Notes: generated by a model from the letters alone, not told the origin. A stretch of DNA of 64,000 nt from Micromonospora chaiyaphumensis (GCF_900091435.1 NZ_FMCS01000003.1:124001-188000); one strand, 5' to 3'; numbered from the stretch's first letter, positions 49,097 to 58,580 are shown. Numbers and translations: made by a program.

Positions 49097-51228
49097 GCCA
49101 GCCGCCGGACGGTGCAACCAGCCTGGAAATGCGACCCAAGTTGCGGCACGACGTGGTGTTCCTGGACGCCCCGGCCGGCGCCTATCTGCGCGGTCCCGAC
49201 AGCGCCTTCCTGATCAAGGGCCGGTCGGCGTTCCGCTGGCTGACCTCGCTCAGCCCCTACCTGACCGGGGAGCACACCCTCGCCCAGCTCACCGCCGCCC
49301 TCGACCCGGGCCAGCGGCAGACCGTGCTCACCCTGGTCCGCGCCCTGCTCGACCGCGGCTTCGCCAAGGACGCGGGAGACCGCACCGCCCTGCCCGAGCC
49401 GCTGGCCCGCCGCTTCGCCGCCCAGATCGAGTTCGTCGACCACTTCGCCGACGACCCCACCGGCCGGTTCCAGCGCTTCCACGCCGCCCGGGTGGCGCTC
49501 TGCGGCGGGGGAGAGGCCCTGCTGGCCGCGGCGAGCGGCCTGCTGCGCAACGGCTGCGTCCGCCTCGACCTGCACCCCGACGACGACCCCGACCGGTACG
49601 CCGAAGCCCTGGCGCCCGAGCTGGCCGACCTGCGCGCCGACGGCCTGCCGGCGGAGGTGCGCTGCCACGAGGGTGCGCCCGACCTGCGCGCGGTCGACGC
49701 GGTGGTCTGCTGCACCGGCCCGGACGGCCTGGCCCGCCTCGCCGCCCTGGCCCGCGACTGCCACCGGGACGGGCCGCTGCTCGTGCCGGTGCACTGGGCC
49801 GACGAACGCGCCGTGGTCGGCCCGACCGTCCCCGCCGGGCAGGCGCCGTGCTGGCACTGCGCCCAGCTCCGGCTCGCGGCCGGCACCGACCCGGCGACCG
49901 CGGCCGAGTTCTGGCGTCAGCTCGCCGTCGGCGGCGACACCACCGCGGCCCTGCCCGAGGTGACCGCCCGGATGCTCGGCAACGCCGCCGCCTTCGAGGT
50001 GTTCCGGGCGTTCACCGGGGCGTTCGTCCCGGACACCGGCGGCGGGGTGCTGCTGCTCGACACGGCCACGCTGGAGTCCACCCGGGAGCGGGTGCTGCCG
50101 TACCCGGCCTGCCCGGTCTGCCGCGAGGTCGACGTGGCCGACCCGGGGCCGGCGGACGGCACCGACGAGGAGACCTACCAGCGGGCCGAGGCCCTCGTCA
50201 CGCCGAACGCCGGAGTGTTCACCCGGTTCGTCGACGACCCGCTGGAGCAGGCGCCGCTGAAGACGGCCCGGCTGCGGCTGCCCGGCCGGCGCGGCCCGCG
50301 CGAGGTGACCGCCTTCGACGTGCACACCGTGATGGGCGCCCGGCTCGCCGCGTACCGTGTGGCGGTCCGTGACCACGCCGCCCGCCACGCGGACCCGGCC
50401 GCGGCGCTCACCGCCTCGGCGGCAGAGCTGCGCGCGCGGGGCGAGGAGCCGGTGCCCTGGTCGGAGCTGGCCCCGACCGGGGCGCCGCCGGCCGACGACC
50501 GGCGGCGCACCCGCTGGCTGGCGGCCACCGTGCTGGACGGGACCGGGTCGGTGCGGGTGCCGGCCGCGCTGGCGTTGCCCACCTCCGGGTTCAACGCCGA
50601 GGGCTGGGCCGAGCCCACGGTGGCCGGCGCCGCCGCTGGTGGCTCCCTCGACGAGGTCGTCGACCGGGGGCTGGCCGACGCGCTGGCCTACCGGGCGCTG
50701 ATCGACGCGCTGCGCGGGCAGGCCGAGGTATGCCCGGTCACCGAGGAAGACCTGGTCGGCGACGACGACACCGCGTTCGTGGTCAAGGCCGCCCACCGGT
50801 TCGGCCGCCGGCTGTCGGTCTACACCCTGGGCGGGGCCGCCCCGGCGCACGCCGTGCTCGCCGTCGCCGAACCACCCGGCGGCGGCGACCCGGACTGGGC
50901 CCTGGCCGGCGGGTACGACCCGGTGGCGACCCGCCTGGCGGCGGTCCGCGACGCGGTTGGGCGGGTGCAGGTGCGGCACTTCGAGGGCGCCGCCGCCGAC
51001 CTGGGCGACCCGGTGCTGCGCGACTTCGACCCGGCGGTGCTCACCGCCGCCGCCGCCCCGGCCGCAACGGCGGCCACGCCGACCGACCGCGCGGCCGTGC
51101 TGGCCGCGCTGGCCCGGCGGGGGATGAGCGCCCTGCTGGTCGAGACGACGACCCGGGACATCCGGGCCACCGGGGCCTTCCGCAGCGGCGTCGTCCTGCT
51201 GCGCCGGCCCGCCCCGGCGGCCGACTGA
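49093..51228 (+). CDS. TOMM leader-binding/E1-like cyclodehydratase partner
   Basis: 711 residues. The N-terminal 100 residues look like a PqqD-type RiPP recognition element (DVVFLDAPAGAYLRGPDSAF, FRWLTSLSPYLTGEHTLAQL). An E1/ThiF-like fold follows with a zinc tetrad CWHC (253, 256) and CPVC (340, 343). The C-terminal third has a degenerate YcaO-like stretch (GGSLDEVVDRGLADALAYRAL). Such proteins bind the leader and activate the YcaO enzyme. ATG 49093 is chosen for GGGGGG before it (49083-49088). First gene of the RiPP operon. Confidence 0.86.
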   Translation: MSQPPDGATSLEMRPKLRHDVVFLDAPAGAYLRGPDSAFLIKGRSAFRWLTSLSPYLTGEHTLAQLTAALDPGQRQTVLTLVRALLDRGFAKDAGDRTALPEPLARRFAAQIEFVDHFADDPTGRFQRFHAARVALCGGGEALLAAASGLLRNGCVRLDLHPDDDPDRYAEALAPELADLRADGLPAEVRCHEGAPDLRAVDAVVCCTGPDGLARLAALARDCHRDGPLLVPVHWADERAVVGPTVPAGQAPCWHCAQLRLAAGTDPATAAEFWRQLAVGGDTTAALPEVTARMLGNAAAFEVFRAFTGAFVPDTGGGVLLLDTATLESTRERVLPYPACPVCREVDVADPGPADGTDEETYQRAEALVTPNAGVFTRFVDDPLEQAPLKTARLRLPGRRGPREVTAFDVHTVMGARLAAYRVAVRDHAARHADPAAALTASAAELRARGEEPVPWSELAPTGAPPADDRRRTRWLAATVLDGTGSVRVPAALALPTSGFNAEGWAEPTVAGAAAGGSLDEVVDRGLADALAYRALIDALRGQAEVCPVTEEDLVGDDDTAFVVKAAHRFGRRLSVYTLGGAAPAHAVLAVAEPPGGGDPDWALAGGYDPVATRLAAVRDAVGRVQVRHFEGAAADLGDPVLRDFDPAVLTAAAAPAATAATPTDRAAVLAALARRGMSALLVETTTRDIRATGAFRSGVVLLRRPAPAAD

Positions 51229-51281
51229 ACCACCACGTCAGTGGTTTCGGCGAGGCACGCACCACGAGAGGAGGTGACAAC

Positions 51282-51464
51282 ATGCCGATCACCCTGAACG
51301 ACGAGCTCCGCGAGCTGGAGACCGAGACCTTCGAGATCGAGGAGGTCGAGGACGGCGGCGAGGCGCTCGCCGCCACCAGCTCCAGCTGCTCCTGCTCGAG
51401 CTGCTGCAGCTGCAGCACGTCGAGCTGCTGCAGCACCAGCACCAGCACCTCCAGCTGCGGCTGA
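51282..51464 (+). CDS. RiPP precursor A
   Basis: 60 residues. Leader (residues 1-31) includes ELRELETETFEIEE. The core from T32 is 29 residues of which 28 are Ser, Thr or Cys (15, 5, 8) and the last is Gly: TSSSCSCSSCCSCSTSSCC, then STSTSTSSCG. GGAGGTGA before the ATG gives excellent translation. Cys and Ser/Thr are the substrates of azole cyclisation and of dehydration, matching the enzymes downstream. The leader/core border is an estimate; no protease site is obvious. Confidence 0.93.
   Translation: MPITLNDELRELETETFEIEEVEDGGEALAATSSSCSCSSCCSCSTSSCCSTSTSTSSCG
51376..51449 (+). repeat. Core-coding repeat, copy 1 (precursor A)
   Basis: Matches 52036-52109 in precursor C with 71 of 74 bases identical, at a fixed 660-base offset. 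It is built of AGC/TGC-rich triplets. It records recent duplication or gene conversion between precursors. Confidence 0.93.
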
Positions 51465-51542
51465 CCGGCCCAACGGGGTTGCCCCCGACGCTGACGACTC
51501 CGGTCCCCGGTGGGACGCCGCATCGAATGACGCACCATCCGC

Positions 51543-51560
51543 CGCCGGCCGACGCCGGCG
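51543..51560 (+). other. Hairpin between precursors A and B
   Basis: CGCCGGC (51543-51549), loop CGAC, GCCGGCG (51554-51560), a perfect 7-bp stem within the 182-base gap before precursor B. It could protect the precursor-A transcript 3' end or attenuate read-through. Confidence 0.5.
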
Positions 51561-51646
51561 AGTAGCCCCTGCGTGCCTCCGCAGCCACCGTGGTGGTGCG
51601 GGCGGACCACCGACGACCGGCTCGAACGCGGCTCAAGGAGAGGCCT

Positions 51647-51865
51647 GTGCCCACACAACCCCCGACATCCGGCGTACTGCCCGACTCGGTCCGCAGCGAA
51701 CTGCGCGACCTGCAGACCGAGACGTTCGAGATCGAGGACATCGCTGATCTGTCCGCCGAGCTCATGGACATCTGCAGCAGCAGCACGAGCACGTCGAGCT
51801 GTTCCAGCTGCAGCACGTCCAGTTGTTGCAGCTGCACCTCGTCGAGTTGCAGCAGCACCAGCTGA
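51647..51865 (+). CDS. RiPP precursor B
   Basis: 72 residues from a GTG with GGAGAGG upstream. Leader (1-42) has SVRSELRDLQTETFEIEDI. From C43 to the end all 30 residues are Cys (7), Thr (5) or Ser (18), with no other residue: CSSSTSTSSCSSC, then STSSCCSCTSSSCSSTS. It is the most extreme of the three and the most diverged in core order and DNA. The GTG start is inferred by spacing; no ATG suits. Confidence 0.9.
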   Translation: MPTQPPTSGVLPDSVRSELRDLQTETFEIEDIADLSAELMDICSSSTSTSSCSSCSTSSCCSCTSSSCSSTS

Positions 51866-51941
51866 GCGACGGCGCCGCCGGTCGCTCCGGACGGCCGCCC
51901 GGCGCCGCGCGCCCTGACCGCCAGAGGGGAGGTGGAAGGAA

Positions 51942-52127
51942 ATGCCGGAACTGACCGAGGAACTGCGCGCGCTGGAGACGGAGACGTTCGAGATCGAGGA
52001 CGTCGACGCCGTCGACGCGATGGTCATGGACTGGTCCAGCTCCAGCTGCTCCTGCTCCAGCTGCTGCAGTTGCAGCACGTCGAGCTGCTGCAGCAGCAGC
52101 ACCAGCACCGGATGCGGCGGCGGCTGA
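51942..52127 (+). CDS. RiPP precursor C
   Basis: 61 residues. Leader MPELTEELRALETETFEIED, then DVDAVDAMVMDW; the core from S32 has 15 Ser, 3 Thr, 8 Cys and 4 Gly in 30 residues. Positions 33-50 (SSSCSCSSCCSCSTSSCC) are identical to precursor A. The tail ends TGCGGG. ATG 51942 is preceded by GAGGTGGAAGGAA. It lies 89 bases before the YcaO gene. Confidence 0.93.
   Translation: MPELTEELRALETETFEIEDVDAVDAMVMDWSSSSCSCSSCCSCSTSSCCSSSTSTGCGGG
52036..52109 (+). repeat. Core-coding repeat, copy 2 (precursor C)
   Basis: Second copy of the precursor-A core repeat (three mismatches in 74 bases). The mismatches fall at 52058, 52070 and 52096. The synonymous or conservative nature of these changes keeps the peptide core identical. 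Confidence 0.93.
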
Positions 52128-52216
52128 CCCGCCGCCGTCCCGCCGTCCCCGCCGGCGAGCCACGCCGGCGGGGCACCGGCCACCCCAGCCCCGCGACCGC
52201 AGACAGGGTGAACCGC

Positions 52217-54166
52217 ATGATCGTCGACGTCCGGACCACCTCCACCGGGTGGGACAGCAGCCTCAAACAGCTCGGCGAGGCGTTCCACGAGCGATTCCAG
52301 GATCGCGCGCGGCAGCCGGCCGGCACCGACGCGCCGCTCGACGGCGTCACCGTCCGCATCGCCGCCCTGGGCCTCACCGACGCGTACGCCGACGGCGGGG
52401 ACGGCCTGACCGGCACGGTGGTGCCGATCTGGTTGCACGGCGCGACCGCGCTCGTCGGGCCACTCTGGACGGGCGCCCCGCCGGGCCCCTGCCCGCTGTG
52501 CGTCCAGCGCCGGTGGCAGGCCATCCGGGTGCGCGACGAGCGGCACGCCCTGGAACACCAGGCCCGCGTCGGCACGGTGGCCGCGCTGCCCCACCTGACC
52601 CCGTTCGCGGTCGACACGCTGTGGCAGCTCCTGCGCGACGCCGCCCGCTCCCGCGCCGAGCGGCCCGGTGTCGGGCGGCTGTGGCAGCTGCGCATGGACA
52701 CCCTGGAGACCACGGTCGTGCCGGTGCTCGCCGACTCCGAGTGCCCGGCCTGCGCCACCGCCCCGGCCGACACCGCCGAGGCCGCGGTCATCCCGCTCAC
52801 CCGCCGGCCCAAGCCGGATCCGACCTCCTACCGGCTGCGTGCGGCCGGCGAGCTGGACCTGCCGGTGACGGCGCTGGCGAACCCGGTGGCCGGCGCCCTG
52901 GGCGGCGGGGCGCTGCGCGCGTACAACGCCACGGCCACCGCGCCGGTGACCGGCTACTTCCGCATCCGCAGCCGCTACGACCTGCACGAGATGTGGTGGA
53001 GCGGGCACGCCAACAGCTACGGCAGCAGTGAAACCTACGCCCTGCTGGAAGGGCTGGAACGCTACGCCGGCCAGTTCCCCCGCACGCGGCGGACCGACGT
53101 CGTCGACAGCTACGCCAACCTGGCCCCGGACGCCCTGGACCCCGCCGGGCTGGGCTACCACCCGGCGTTCTACCAGGGACACGGCCTCTACTACGAGCCG
53201 TACGCGCCGAATGCGCCGATGCCCTGGGTCTGGGGCTGGTCGCTGCGGGACAAGGTGCCGCGGCTGGTGCCCGAACAGCTCGTGTACTACCTGGACCGGC
53301 GCACCAACCACCGCAAGTTCGTCCAGGAGTGCTCCAACGGCTGCGCCAGCGGCAGCTGCCCCGAGGAGGCGCTGCTGCACGGCATGCTCGAACTCGTCGA
53401 GCGGGACGCGTTCCTGCTCGCCTGGTACGGCTCCGCCCGGCTCGCCGAGATCGACCCGGCGACCTGCCGCGACGAGCGGGTGCACTTCATGCTCGACCGG
53501 GTCGACCTGCTCGGCTACGACATCCGGCTGTTCGACACCCGGGCCGACCTGCCCGTGCCCGTGGTGACCGCGGCCGCGGTGAAGCGCGGCGACGGGCTCG
53601 GCCAGCTGTGCTTCGCCGCCGGCGCCAGCCTCGACCCCGACGACGCGGTCCGCGCGGCCGTCTGCGAGACCGCCTCCTACGTGCCCGGCTTCGACGAGCG
53701 CGTCGCCGCCAGCGAACCGGAGCTGCGGGCGATGACCCGCGACTACACGTTGGTCACCGAGCTGAGCCATCACGCCCTGCTCTACGGGCTGCCGGAGATG
53801 ACCCGCCACGCCGCCTTCCTCTTCGACGACCCGCCGCTGCGCTCGATGACCGACCTGTACGGGGACTGGCTCGCGGCCCGGCCGACCCACGACGACCTGC
53901 GCGCCGACATGGAGTACCTGTGCGGCCTGATCGCCGGGCTCGGCGGGGACGTCGTCGCCGTCGACCAGACCTGCCCCGAACAGGAGGTCGCCGGCGTGCA
54001 CACCATGGCCGTGGTGGCGCCCGCCCTGGTCCCCATCGACTTCGGCTGGCAGCGCCAGCGGGTGCTGTGGAGCGACCGCCTCGAACGGCACCTGGCCCGC
54101 GGCACCCACGGACCCGACCGGCTCGGCGCCACCGGCCGCAACCCCCACCCGCACCCCTTCCCCTAG
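52217..54166 (+). CDS. YcaO cyclodehydratase
   Basis: 649 residues. ATP-binding Glu/Ser patterns are visible in SSETYALLEGLERYAGQ and PEEALLHGMLELVERDAFLL. The C-terminus PHPHPFP matches the proline-rich tail shown for azoline-forming YcaO enzymes to be needed for activity. The N-terminal 200 residues contain CPLC and CPAC, perhaps a structural zinc site. It converts Cys/Ser/Thr to thiazolines and oxazolines using ATP. ATG 52217, AGGGTGA before it. Works with the E1-like protein at 49093. Confidence 0.93.
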   Translation: MIVDVRTTSTGWDSSLKQLGEAFHERFQDRARQPAGTDAPLDGVTVRIAALGLTDAYADGGDGLTGTVVPIWLHGATALVGPLWTGAPPGPCPLCVQRRWQAIRVRDERHALEHQARVGTVAALPHLTPFAVDTLWQLLRDAARSRAERPGVGRLWQLRMDTLETTVVPVLADSECPACATAPADTAEAAVIPLTRRPKPDPTSYRLRAAGELDLPVTALANPVAGALGGGALRAYNATATAPVTGYFRIRSRYDLHEMWWSGHANSYGSSETYALLEGLERYAGQFPRTRRTDVVDSYANLAPDALDPAGLGYHPAFYQGHGLYYEPYAPNAPMPWVWGWSLRDKVPRLVPEQLVYYLDRRTNHRKFVQECSNGCASGSCPEEALLHGMLELVERDAFLLAWYGSARLAEIDPATCRDERVHFMLDRVDLLGYDIRLFDTRADLPVPVVTAAAVKRGDGLGQLCFAAGASLDPDDAVRAAVCETASYVPGFDERVAASEPELRAMTRDYTLVTELSHHALLYGLPEMTRHAAFLFDDPPLRSMTDLYGDWLAARPTHDDLRADMEYLCGLIAGLGGDVVAVDQTCPEQEVAGVHTMAVVAPALVPIDFGWQRQRVLWSDRLERHLARGTHGPDRLGATGRNPHPHPFP

Positions 54167-54176
54167 GAGCACCGCG

Positions 54177-55769
54177 ATGCAGCAGGAGGCCGTCCAGGTC
54201 GTCCGGGAGTACGCCGAGGCGGTGTTCCGCCGGGCGCGGGTCCCCATGGAACCGCTGAACTACGAGGTGGACTGGATCGACCAGCCCTCCCGGCACACCA
54301 GCTACCCGGCCGCACCGCGGGTGCCGCTGCCCGCCGACCTGCCTGCCCTGCCCACCCTGCGGGACCTGTTCACCGGCGAGAACCTGCCGCCGGCCGAAGG
54401 CTGGTCGCTGCCCGCCCTGTCGGCGCTGCTGCGCCTGTCGTACGGGGTGCTCGACCGGCGGCTCACCGTGAACTGGAACCAGGACCTGGCCAAGCGGGCG
54501 CACTTCGAGCACGCCGTCTGGGGCCGCGGCACCGCCTCCGGCGGCGGCATGTACCCGGTCGAGATCTACCTCGTGGCCGGCGGGTCCGCGCCGCTGCTGC
54601 CCGGCATCTACCACTACGGCACCGGCCCGCACGTGCTGGAACGGCTGCTGCTCGGCGACGCCGGCGACCGGATCCGCGCCGCCACCGGCGCCGAGGCGGA
54701 CAGCTTCCTGGTCGCCACCATCCGGTTCTGGAAGAACTCCTTCAAGTACAACAGCTTCTGCTACCACGTGGTCACCCAGGATCTCGGCGCCCTGCTCGGC
54801 TCCTGGGACCTGCTGGCGCGCGCCCTCGGCGTACCCCTGCCCCGGCTGCTCGGCTTCGACCCGGCGCCGGTGGACCGCCTGCTCGGCCTCGACGGCGACC
54901 GGGAGAGCGCCTTCGCGGTCGTACCCCTGACCTGGGCCGGCGCCGCGCCGGCCCCACCGGCCGGACGGAGCCCGGACGTCCCGGTCCGGTACCCGGCGTT
55001 CGAGCGGTCCCGCACGCTGCGGGAGTTCCCGGCGGTGACCGCCGTGCACCGGGCGGCGGCTGCCCCGGCCGTCCCCGCGCCGGAGGCGCTGGCCGCGGCC
55101 GCGCCCCGCGACCTGCCCGGCGAGCCCGTGCCCCTGCCCGCGCCGCTGCTGCAACGGCTGGACCGTCCCCTGTCGACGGTGCTCGCCACCCGGTCCAGCA
55201 GCTTCGGCCGGTTCCGCCGGCCCCCCGACCTGACCGCCGCCGAACTGGGCACCACCCTCGCCTTCGCCGCCGCCGGGCGGCACCACCCCGCCGACGCCGG
55301 GCTGCCCGCCGACGCGCCGCCCCTCACCAGGCTGTGGGTGTTCGCGAACCACGTCGACGGCCTCGCCGCCGGCACCTACGGCTACTGCCCCCGCCGGCAC
55401 GCGCTGCTGCCCGCCGGAGCCGAACCCGACGGCGACATGTCCGCCTTCCTGCAACAGCAGTACTTCCTCACCAACTACACGATGGGGCAGGTCGGCGCCG
55501 TGCTGGCCATCTCCGGCCGGCTCGACGCGGTGCTCGACGCCGTCGGCCCGCGCGGCTACCGGCTGCTCAACGCCGAGATCGGCGCCGTCGCCCAGCGCGG
55601 CTACTGCGCGGCCACCGCCCAACGGATCGGCTGCGGCGCGGTGCTCGGCTTCGACAACGTCGCCATGGACGCCGCCCTCGGCCTGTCCGGCACCGACGAA
55701 CGCACCGTGCTGTTCCTGCTGCTCGGCCGGCACCCGGACGGCACCGCCGACCTCGTGCACCGGCTCTGA
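54177..55769 (+). CDS. SagB-type azoline dehydrogenase
   Basis: 530 residues with two nitroreductase-like halves. First half: SRHTSYP, FEHAVWGRGTASGGGMYPVEIYL; second half: TRSSSFGRFRRPPDLTAAELG, MSAFLQQQYFLTNYTMGQVGAVLAI and LLNAEIGAVAQRGYCAA. FMN enzymes of this group oxidise azolines to aromatic azoles. Longer than the classical ~350-residue SagB. Start ATG 54177 is ten bases after the YcaO stop. Confidence 0.92.
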   Translation: MQQEAVQVVREYAEAVFRRARVPMEPLNYEVDWIDQPSRHTSYPAAPRVPLPADLPALPTLRDLFTGENLPPAEGWSLPALSALLRLSYGVLDRRLTVNWNQDLAKRAHFEHAVWGRGTASGGGMYPVEIYLVAGGSAPLLPGIYHYGTGPHVLERLLLGDAGDRIRAATGAEADSFLVATIRFWKNSFKYNSFCYHVVTQDLGALLGSWDLLARALGVPLPRLLGFDPAPVDRLLGLDGDRESAFAVVPLTWAGAAPAPPAGRSPDVPVRYPAFERSRTLREFPAVTAVHRAAAAPAVPAPEALAAAAPRDLPGEPVPLPAPLLQRLDRPLSTVLATRSSSFGRFRRPPDLTAAELGTTLAFAAAGRHHPADAGLPADAPPLTRLWVFANHVDGLAAGTYGYCPRRHALLPAGAEPDGDMSAFLQQQYFLTNYTMGQVGAVLAISGRLDAVLDAVGPRGYRLLNAEIGAVAQRGYCAATAQRIGCGAVLGFDNVAMDAALGLSGTDERTVLFLLLGRHPDGTADLVHRL

Positions 55770-55799
55770 CCCCCTGACACGTCGACGAAGGAGAGACCC

Positions 55800-58580
55800 G
55801 TGACGGTGTCCCTGCCCGCCCCGGCGGCCACCGAGGTGTCCTGGCGGATGCCGGAGGTGTTCATGCTGCGCACCACCGGCCTGCCGCTGGAGGTCGCCGA
55901 CCGGCTCGCCTTCGACCGCAGCGCCGCCTGGGCGCGCCGCACCCTCGATCTGGAAGACCGGCTCCGGGCCACCGGGCCGCCGCTGGCCGACGCCCTTCAG
56001 GAGGCGGTGGCCCGCAACCTCACCGACGACCGGCTCCGGCGCCGGCTCATCCGGCTCCGCCGCGACGTGTGGAACCTGCGCCGGCCCGACCCCGCCGATC
56101 CCGCGGCCTGGCCCGCCACCGCACTCGGCGCCGACACGCACCGGATGCTGGCCGGCTGGCTGGGGACGTTCGCGGCGTACCACCGGGAGCTGGCCGAAGG
56201 CGAGCCCGTGCTGGCCGCGGAGCTGGCGCACCGCCGGACCGTGCTGCGCGAACTGGCCGACGACCCGGACCTGCGCGGCGGCATCCTGCTCGCCTCACCG
56301 TCGCTCGACCAGTACCTGCCCACCTACCTGGCCGCGCCCGGCCGGCTCGGCAAACGCGCCCGCCGCGTGGAACGGTCCCTGCTGGAGTACGCCTTCCGCA
56401 CCGCCTGCAAGACCAGCCCGTTCAGCCGGCTCACCACCGTCAACGTCGGCACCTTCACCCCGACCGCCGGCCCCCTGCTCGACGTGGACCCGGTAATCGA
56501 CGGGACCGGCGACGCGAAGCGGGGCGCCGCCCGGCTCAACCTGGCGGCGCTCGGCCGGCTGTCGGCCATCGTCCTCGCCGACGAGACGCTGCGCGCGGAC
56601 CTGCCGGTCGCCCTCACCACCGGCTGGCGCATCGAGCGCGGCCGGCTGCGCTACCTGCGCCGCCGCCGCACCAGCTCCGAGGACGGCGACGCCGCGATCA
56701 CCCTGGAGTCGATCCACGAGTCGCTGTTCGTGCTGCCCACCGGCCGGGTGCTGCACGACATCCTGGCCGCGCTCGACGGTGGCCGGGTCCGGCGGCTGGC
56801 CGACCTCGTCGGAGAGCTGACCACCGACGACCGGCCCGCCGCGGAGATCGCCCAATACCTGCACCACCTGCTGCGCGTGGGTCTGCTCGTGGTGCCGAAC
56901 CTGCACCTGGACATCCACGCCGACGACCCGGTCGAGGGCTACCGGCGGGCGCTGGGGGAGATCGGCCGCGACTGGGCCGACCGGCTCGCCGAGCGGGTGG
57001 CGACCGTCAACCGCCTCGCCACCGGCTACCCCGGGCACGACGTCGACGGCCGCCGCCGGGCGCTCGCCGACATCCGGCGCGAACTCGTCGCCGCCCACGA
57101 GGACCTCGGCCGCGCCGACATCCCGGCCCCCCGGACCCTGCTCTACGAGGACGCCACACTGCGCACCGGGCGGCCGGTCACCGCCGACCGGGCCCGCTGG
57201 GAGCGCGACGTCCTACCCGGCCTGCGGGCGCTGGCCCGCATCATGCCGGTGTTCGACATCAACCTGCCGCGCCGGCTGGCCACCAAGGGCTTCTTCCGCG
57301 CCCGCTACGGCGCCGGCGGGCGCTGCGGCGACCTGCTCACCTTCGCCCACGAGTTCCAACAGGACTTCTTCGAGCACTACAGCGGGCGGATGATGCGCCG
57401 CCGGCCGTTCGACGCCGACAACACCTACGTGCGGCAGGAGAACTGGTTCCGGCAGGAGGAGATCACCGCGCTGGACGACGCCCGCATCGAGGTGGCCCGG
57501 CGGATGAACGAGGCGTACGACCGGCTGCCGGCCGGGGCCGAGGAACTGCGCCTGGACGACGACTTCATGACCGAGGTGGCCGCCCTGGTCCCGGAGACCC
57601 TGGGCACGCTCGACCCCCGGTCGTTCTTCCTCCAGCTCGCCGACCAGGGGGACCGGCACCGGGTGGTGGTCAACCGGATCTACTCCGGCATGACGCTGCT
57701 GTTCTCCCGCTTCGCCCACCTCTTCGCCGACCAGGACCTCGCCGGCACCCTGCGCGCCGAGCTGGCCCGGCTGGCGCCGCCGGGCGCCGTGCTCGCGGAG
57801 CTGAAGGGCGGGTACGACGCCACCAACCTCAACCTGCACCCGGCGGTCACCCCGTACGAGCTGGTCTGCCCCGGGGAGGTCAGCTTCCGGCCCGCCGCCG
57901 AACAGATCCACATGGACGACCTCAGCGTCGAACACGACCCGGTGAGCGACCGGCTGCTGCTGCGCTCCCGCCGGCTCGACGCCGAGGTCATCCCCGTCTA
58001 CCTGGGGTTTCTGCTGCCCATGGCGCTGCCCGAGGTGCAGCAGGTGCTGCTCACCTTCGCCTACCTGGGCATGGCCCAGCCCGACCTGTGGGCCGGCACC
58101 GCCGTGCCGCTGCCCGGCCACGGCATCGCCGGCTACCCGCGCATCGTGCACGGCGACCTCGTGCTGCAGCGGCGGATGTGGAAACTGCACCCGGACCACC
58201 TGCCGCCGCCGCGCACCCCGGAGCAGAGCGACGCCGACTGGTTCCTGCGCTGGCAGCGGTGGCGCCGCGACAACAACCTGCCCCGCCGGGTCTTCGCCAC
58301 CCCCGAGGGCACCCGCCTCACCCCGGCCGCCGACGACGGCCAGCCCGCCGCCCAGCCGGGCGGCCGGCCCGACCACAAGCCGCTGTACGTCGACTTCGAC
58401 AGCCACTTCTGCCTGCAACTGCTCGAGGCGACCGGGCGGGGAGCAGGCAGCCGCCTGGTGCTCACCGAGATGCTGCCGGACCGCGACGAGCAGGTGCTCC
58501 GCGGCCCCGGCGGCACCCACGTCACCGAACTGACCGTGGAACTCAACGGCGTCCGCGCCGCGAAGGAGGACGACCGATGA
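55800..58580 (+). CDS. LanB-type dehydratase, glutamylation protein
   Basis: 926 residues matching the N-terminal (tRNA-glutamylation) part of class I lanthipeptide dehydratases: FMLRTTGLPLEVADRLAF start, KTSPFSRLTTVNVGTF, and the C-terminal region FGxxR-like NLNLHPAVTPYELVCPGEVSF. It adds glutamate from Glu-tRNA to Ser/Thr before elimination. GTG start at 55800 follows AAGGAGAG. Stop overlaps the next gene by four bases. Split dehydratases of this sort are usual in thiopeptide and goadsporin-like clusters. Confidence 0.92.
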   Translation: MTVSLPAPAATEVSWRMPEVFMLRTTGLPLEVADRLAFDRSAAWARRTLDLEDRLRATGPPLADALQEAVARNLTDDRLRRRLIRLRRDVWNLRRPDPADPAAWPATALGADTHRMLAGWLGTFAAYHRELAEGEPVLAAELAHRRTVLRELADDPDLRGGILLASPSLDQYLPTYLAAPGRLGKRARRVERSLLEYAFRTACKTSPFSRLTTVNVGTFTPTAGPLLDVDPVIDGTGDAKRGAARLNLAALGRLSAIVLADETLRADLPVALTTGWRIERGRLRYLRRRRTSSEDGDAAITLESIHESLFVLPTGRVLHDILAALDGGRVRRLADLVGELTTDDRPAAEIAQYLHHLLRVGLLVVPNLHLDIHADDPVEGYRRALGEIGRDWADRLAERVATVNRLATGYPGHDVDGRRRALADIRRELVAAHEDLGRADIPAPRTLLYEDATLRTGRPVTADRARWERDVLPGLRALARIMPVFDINLPRRLATKGFFRARYGAGGRCGDLLTFAHEFQQDFFEHYSGRMMRRRPFDADNTYVRQENWFRQEEITALDDARIEVARRMNEAYDRLPAGAEELRLDDDFMTEVAALVPETLGTLDPRSFFLQLADQGDRHRVVVNRIYSGMTLLFSRFAHLFADQDLAGTLRAELARLAPPGAVLAELKGGYDATNLNLHPAVTPYELVCPGEVSFRPAAEQIHMDDLSVEHDPVSDRLLLRSRRLDAEVIPVYLGFLLPMALPEVQQVLLTFAYLGMAQPDLWAGTAVPLPGHGIAGYPRIVHGDLVLQRRMWKLHPDHLPPPRTPEQSDADWFLRWQRWRRDNNLPRRVFATPEGTRLTPAADDGQPAAQPGGRPDHKPLYVDFDSHFCLQLLEATGRGAGSRLVLTEMLPDRDEQVLRGPGGTHVTELTVELNGVRAAKEDDR

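Noticed and set aside
49093..51228. Start at GTG 49069 or ATG 49081
   Set aside because: The ATG at 49093 has the best G-rich SD and an ATGA-coupled upstream frame.
51370..52120. CRISPR-like array in the precursor region
   Set aside because: The repeats are irregular, protein-coding, and explained by Ser/Cys codons; there are no uniform spacers or cas genes.
51041..54247. Long minus-strand open frame (about 1,068 residues) across precursors, YcaO and E1-like genes
   Set aside because: It is the complement of strongly coding plus-strand genes; its composition is Gly/Val/Ala/Arg low-complexity and it has no domains.
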